Part shown: positions 6,032 through 8,569 of the stretch, piece after piece
Layout of the letters: the number at the start of each line of letters is the position of its first letter
Numbering within the stretch: the first letter of the stretch is position 1
From: Dehalococcoidia bacterium
GTDB lineage: Bacteria; Chloroflexota; Dehalococcoidia; DSTF01; JALHUB01
NCBI GenBank assembly: GCA_022865685.1
Contig: JALHUB010000103.1
Location: 1-8,569, forward strand
Direction of reading: 5' to 3'
Length of the DNA stretch: 8,569 nucleotides
The notes under the pieces: model-generated
Database searches by the model: none
Seen by the model: only the letters and a program-made list of their open reading frames with translations
Told to the model about the DNA's origin: nothing
Position numbers and translations under genes: made by a program

Positions 6032-6062
6032 GACGACCTGGAGCAAGAACAAGGAGGTCGTC
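6032..6062 (+). promoter_or_regulatory. SD-overlapping hairpin in the helicase leader
   Basis: GACGACCT (6032-6039) pairs perfectly over 8 bp with AGGTCGTC (6055-6062), leaving a 15-nt loop. The 3' arm contains the end of the strong SD AAGGAGG (6051-6057) and stops one base before a GTG at 6064. Folding would occlude part of the SD, as in translation-controlling or temperature-sensing leaders. The role is inferred. Confidence 0.5.
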
Positions 6063-6063
6063 A

Positions 6064-6111
6064 GTGTCACTCTCCAAAAAGACGCTCTCGCGCGAGTCCA
6101 TTGCTGAATAG
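6064..6111 (+). CDS. 15-codon leader ORF before the helicase
   Basis: GTG at 6064 opens a 15-codon ORF (MSLSKKTLSRESIAE, stop TAG 6109-6111). It carries the best SD in the region, AAGGAGG, 6 nt upstream. Its end overlaps the TTG at 6101 that opens the helicase frame. It may be a leader peptide coupled to the helicase. Alternatively it may be the true helicase N-terminus shifted out of frame: removing one base, for example from the A5 run at 6076-6080, would join the two frames. No independent evidence shows it is translated. Confidence 0.35.
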   Translation: MSLSKKTLSRESIAE

Positions 6112-7429
6112 AGCTCATACTCCCGAGCGAGGGCCGGTGGAACACGCTATCGCTTCTCCGAGAACGCCGCAGTACCCATCGCCACAGCCACCAACGACAA
6201 AACAGCAACACACCAACGAAAGGCCGAATCTTTTGACATCTTTTCGCGACTTCGCGCTCCGCGCCTCTTCTTTGAAGGCGCTGGAGGCAATGCAGATCAC
6301 TCTTCCGACGCCCATTCAGGCAGCCGCCATACCGCCGCTGCTGCAGGGGCGCGACATCATCGGGCAAGCGTGCACCGGGTCGGGCAAGACGCTTGCGTTC
6401 GGGCTCCCGCTCGTCGAGAGCATCGATGCGGGCAGCCGCGACCTGCAGGCGCTCGTCCTGGTGCCGACCCGCGAGCTGGCGCAGCAGGTCGCCGGTGTCA
6501 TGGAGTTGATCACAGCGGGCACGGGCATTCGCCTGGCTCTTCTGTACGGCGGGCAGGCCATCGGGCCGCAGCAAGACGCCCTTCGACGGGGTTGCCAGAT
6601 CGTCGTCGGCACACCCGGCCGGATACTCGACCACCTTGCACGCCGCACCCTTCGGACCGAGAGCGTGAGATACCTAGTCCTCGACGAAGCCGACGAGATG
6701 CTGGACAGAGGGTTTGCGCCTGACGTAGAGCGCATCGTCGCCACGACGACGCCGCACGGGCGGCAGACGAGCCTCTTTTCCGCCACGACGCCCGAATGGG
6801 TCGAGAAGGTAGCGGCGCGCTACTTGAAGAACCCCCTGCTGATCCAGATGGACCTGGAAGCCGGCGACGGGCTGAGCATCGAGCATGAGGTCTGCGAGGT
6901 GTGGCACGAGGAGAAGTTCGACGTGCTGCGCAAGCTCCTCGACCAGGAGACCGCAGGGGCCACACTGGTCTTCGGGCGCACAAAGCACGGCGTCCGCAAC
7001 CTGGGTCAGAAGCTCATCCGGCTGGGCTATGCCGTCGATGTGCTCCAGGGCAATTTGTCGCAGGCCCAGCGTGACCAGGTGATCAGGAGGTTCAGAAGCG
7101 GTTCCACGCCGATTCTGGTTGCCACCAACGTCGCGGCGCGCGGCCTGGACGTGCTGCACATCGAGCGGGTGATCAACTACGAGCTGCCGGAGACGCACGA
7201 GCTGTTCACGCATCGCGTCGGCCGTACGGGCCGCATGGGACGTGCCGGACGCGCCATCACGTTGCTTGGCCCGGCCGACCTGCCGAAGTGGCACGAGATC
7301 GAACGGGGTCTCGGCAGGAAGCTGCCTCGCGTCACTCCGGACGGAGAGGCAGTTCGACCTCTCCCTTCAGTGCCCTTCCGCGGCGGCGGCCGGCGCTTCG
7401 CCCGCAGGCGCTCCGCTTCTCGGATCTAG
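6101..7429 (+). CDS. DEAD-box ATP-dependent RNA helicase
   Basis: A 442-aa RhlE/CsdA-type cytoplasmic RNA helicase that uses ATP to unwind short RNA duplexes, typically in ribosome assembly or RNA turnover. From the TTG at 6101 the motifs are: Q motif with TPIQ (70-73); motif I ACTGSGKT (90-97, with Cys where Gln is common); Ia PTRELA (122-127); Ib TPGR (171-174); II DEAD (195-198); III SAT (227-229); motif IV region around VFGRTK; V ATNVAARGLD (341-350); VI HRVGRTGRMGR (371-381). A short basic tail GGGRRFARRRSASRI replaces the longer C-terminal extensions of many relatives. Residues 1-46 are Pro/Gln-rich and unlike the family. The start is uncertain: TTG 6101 has a weak SD, GTG 6137 and TTG 6236 are alternatives, and the strong SD upstream serves a different frame. 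Confidence 0.96.
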   Translation: MLNRAHTPERGPVEHAIASPRTPQYPSPQPPTTKQQHTNERPNLLTSFRDFALRASSLKALEAMQITLPTPIQAAAIPPLLQGRDIIGQACTGSGKTLAFGLPLVESIDAGSRDLQALVLVPTRELAQQVAGVMELITAGTGIRLALLYGGQAIGPQQDALRRGCQIVVGTPGRILDHLARRTLRTESVRYLVLDEADEMLDRGFAPDVERIVATTTPHGRQTSLFSATTPEWVEKVAARYLKNPLLIQMDLEAGDGLSIEHEVCEVWHEEKFDVLRKLLDQETAGATLVFGRTKHGVRNLGQKLIRLGYAVDVLQGNLSQAQRDQVIRRFRSGSTPILVATNVAARGLDVLHIERVINYELPETHELFTHRVGRTGRMGRAGRAITLLGPADLPKWHEIERGLGRKLPRVTPDGEAVRPLPSVPFRGGGRRFARRRSASRI

Positions 7430-7472
7430 CAACCCCATCTCCGCCGAGCGTCTTCCTCCGCATGCCTTAATG

Positions 7473-7500
7473 TGGCGTTTTTCACGAGATCGACACGCCA
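7473..7500. repeat. Inverted repeat upstream of the mvhD-like promoter
   Basis: TGGCGT (7473-7478) and ACGCCA (7495-7500) are perfect inverted half-sites separated by 16 nt. They end 6 nt before the -35 box at 7507. It could be an operator for a dimeric regulator or part of the helicase transcript's 3' end; no T-run follows it. No clear terminator for the helicase was seen. Confidence 0.3.
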
Positions 7501-7506
7501 GTCCTA

Positions 7507-7535
7507 TTGACTCTGTGCCTCCGAACCGATATTCT
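7507..7535 (+). promoter_or_regulatory. Promoter of the mvhD-like/MTHFR operon
   Basis: TTGACT (7507-7512, 5 of 6), a 17-nt spacer and TATTCT (7530-7535, 4 of 6). The start is predicted near 7542, giving a leader of about 79 nt. That leader contains a 6-bp GC hairpin GGCGGC (7544-7549)/GCCGCC (7558-7563). Confidence 0.6.
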
Positions 7536-7620
7536 AGGCGGTAGGCGGCAACCGGTGGCCGCCCGCCTGCGTCATGGTGGGCCGCGAACCCAGCGTGCCG
7601 CTACGGGACCGAGAGCTGAC

Positions 7621-8061
7621 ATGAACGGCAACCTGGAGACATCGCTTCGCAACGTCGTCGTCTTCGAATGCGCCGGAGCGCGGACGGCAGACACCGCGAC
7701 AGCGACGGCCGCAGAGCAGGCGGTGCCCCTTCACCATGCGACCCAGACGATTCGCGTCCCCTGCTCGGGCAAGCTCCAGCCGGAACACCTTCTGAAGGCG
7801 TTCGAGGCCGGCGCAGACCTCGTGGTCGTGCTCACCTGCAGCGACGGCGAGTGCCGTTACCTGGAGGGACGCCGCCGCATCCAGCGCAGGCTCGACTACG
7901 TGCGCGGATTGCTCGACGACATCGGCCTCGGCGGCGCGCGACTCGTGCTTGTCGACAGACCCCCTGATTCGCAGGCGAACGGCACGTGGGAAGCGCTGAC
8001 GACCCTCTCGGCCAACCTGACCGCAAGCCCCCTGGGCAGAAACGACAGCACAGGAGACTAG
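7621..8061 (+). CDS. MvhD-like [2Fe-2S] hydrogenase/Hdr-associated subunit
   Basis: A 146-aa protein of the MvhD (F420-non-reducing hydrogenase delta subunit) family, which passes electrons between a [2Fe-2S] centre and HdrA-type flavoproteins. The family core is clear: RVPCSGKLQPEHLLKAFEAG (45-64), then VLTCSDGECRYLEGRRRIQRR with C73 and C78, and a Leu-rich helix LDYVRGLLDDIGL. Only four cysteines are present: C17, C48, C73 and C78. Family members usually begin with a CxxC-containing segment (CNWC-like); here it reads ECAGAR, so the second Cys is missing. The C-terminus is also divergent. The ATG at 7621 has GAGAG 5 nt upstream; the frame extends to 7507 but that region is promoter. It sits 4 nt before a methylene-THF reductase gene, recalling the MvhD subunit of MetFV-HdrABC-MvhD complexes. 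Confidence 0.85.
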   Translation: MNGNLETSLRNVVVFECAGARTADTATATAAEQAVPLHHATQTIRVPCSGKLQPEHLLKAFEAGADLVVVLTCSDGECRYLEGRRRIQRRLDYVRGLLDDIGLGGARLVLVDRPPDSQANGTWEALTTLSANLTASPLGRNDSTGD

Positions 8062-8065
8062 CGCG

Positions 8066-8569
8066 ATGATACAAGACGCGACGCTTTCGAAGCTGGCGCA
8101 GGCGCTGCGCTCCGGGCGGCTGGCCATTGTCGCCGAGTGCGTTCCGGCCGCTGTCAACGACGCCGAAGCCTTGAAGCGGCTGGCGGCCGCTTTCCCCCCG
8201 CTCGACGCCGTCGTCGTTGGCAGCGATAGCGTGTCCGCCCTCGTCTGCTCGACGCTGCTTGCCGCGCAGGGCGTGGAGACCGTGCTGTGCCTGTCGACGG
8301 GCGATCGCAATCGCGCCGCCCTGCTGGCAGACGCGCGGGGCGCGGCGCTGCTCGGCGTGCGAAACGTTCTCTGCGTCAGCGGCGACCATCCGTCGCTCGG
8401 CGCGTCGCCCGAAGCTGCCGCCGCGTTCGACATCGACCCCGTTCAGCTCGTGCAGGTGCTAAGACACAGCGGCGAGTCGGCTTCGACGCTGCTCGTCGGC
8501 GCCGAGGTTTACCCGCAGCTCCGTCCCCTGGACCTTGCCCTGATCGATACCCGAAAGACGGTCGCTGCC
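8066..8569 (+). CDS. metF: Methylenetetrahydrofolate reductase (MetF-like), 3' end beyond window
   Basis: The first 168 residues of a methylene-THF reductase, the FAD enzyme that makes methyl-THF for methionine synthesis or for the methyl branch of the Wood-Ljungdahl pathway. The frame is open to the window edge; the family is usually near 300 aa, so somewhat over half is seen. Recognisable features are the first strand IVAECVP with E24 at the position of the catalytic Glu, the LCLSTGDRNRAALLADARGAALLG block (74-97), GVRNVLCVSGDHPS with D107 (97-110), FDIDPVQLVQVL, and GAEVYP leading to the next helix LDLALIDTRKTVAA. The ATG at 8066 has AGGAG (8052-8056) 9 nt upstream, overlapping the end of the mvhD-like gene, so the two are co-transcribed. 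The context suggests a bifurcation- or ferredoxin-linked form rather than a simple NADH enzyme (inference). Confidence 0.88.
   Translation, partial: MIQDATLSKLAQALRSGRLAIVAECVPAAVNDAEALKRLAAAFPPLDAVVVGSDSVSALVCSTLLAAQGVETVLCLSTGDRNRAALLADARGAALLGVRNVLCVSGDHPSLGASPEAAAAFDIDPVQLVQVLRHSGESASTLLVGAEVYPQLRPLDLALIDTRKTVAA

Noticed and set aside
6000..6032. 10-codon ATG ORF (MQGNPRFVRH) in the helicase leader
   Set aside because: It has no SD and no feature suggesting translation.
7507..7620. N-terminal extension of the mvhD-like protein from a TTG at 7507
   Set aside because: The TTG is itself the -35 box TTGACT, the extension is Arg/Gly-rich without family similarity, and ATG 7621 matches the normal start of the fold.

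Overview
The window is a GC-rich bacterial chromosomal segment. Its protein style suggests Chloroflexota, possibly close to Dehalococcoidia or Anaerolineae: a GluRS with an HVGN-type HIGH motif, Ser/Thr/Pro-linker lipoproteins, a small cytoplasmic sulfite-oxidase-like molybdoenzyme, and an MvhD-like protein paired with a methylene-THF reductase. This placement is an inference from style, not from a marker tree. Promoters of sigma-70 type recur: -35 TTGCCA, TTTACG or TTGACT, then -10 boxes that often carry a TGC extension. No phage, IS, CRISPR or rRNA sequence is visible.

Layout. Positions 1-3356 read leftward (minus strand). A housekeeping operon lspA-rluD-family-gltX is followed by a terminator and then by tRNA-Gln(CTG) and tRNA-Glu(CTC), the latter cut by the window edge. 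From a compact divergent promoter, a sulfite-oxidase-like gene runs rightward and ends at a strong 11-bp terminator. It converges with a leftward lipoprotein gene (4016-4795). A second, unrelated helical lipoprotein gene (5062-5685) diverges from that one. A tRNA-Glu(TTC) gene follows, then a DEAD-box RNA helicase with an unusual leader (SD-overlapping hairpin plus a 15-codon ORF). Last comes an operon of an MvhD-like Fe-S protein and a methylenetetrahydrofolate reductase that runs off the right end.

How the genes fit together. GluRS sits beside tRNAs for Glu and Gln; in bacteria that use GatCAB one GluRS charges both. LspA would process the two lipoproteins encoded nearby. The MvhD/MTHFR pair resembles the partners of MetFV-HdrABC-MvhD type methylene-THF reductase complexes of the Wood-Ljungdahl methyl branch. 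The MvhD-like protein keeps only four cysteines.

The observations most worth checking are: (1) the RluD-family gene has no ATG, GTG or TTG upstream of its S4 domain and appears to start at a CTG that overlaps the lspA stop codon; (2) the helicase leader; (3) the divergent MvhD-MTHFR pair; (4) the palindromic bidirectional promoter between lspA and the sulfite-oxidase-like gene.
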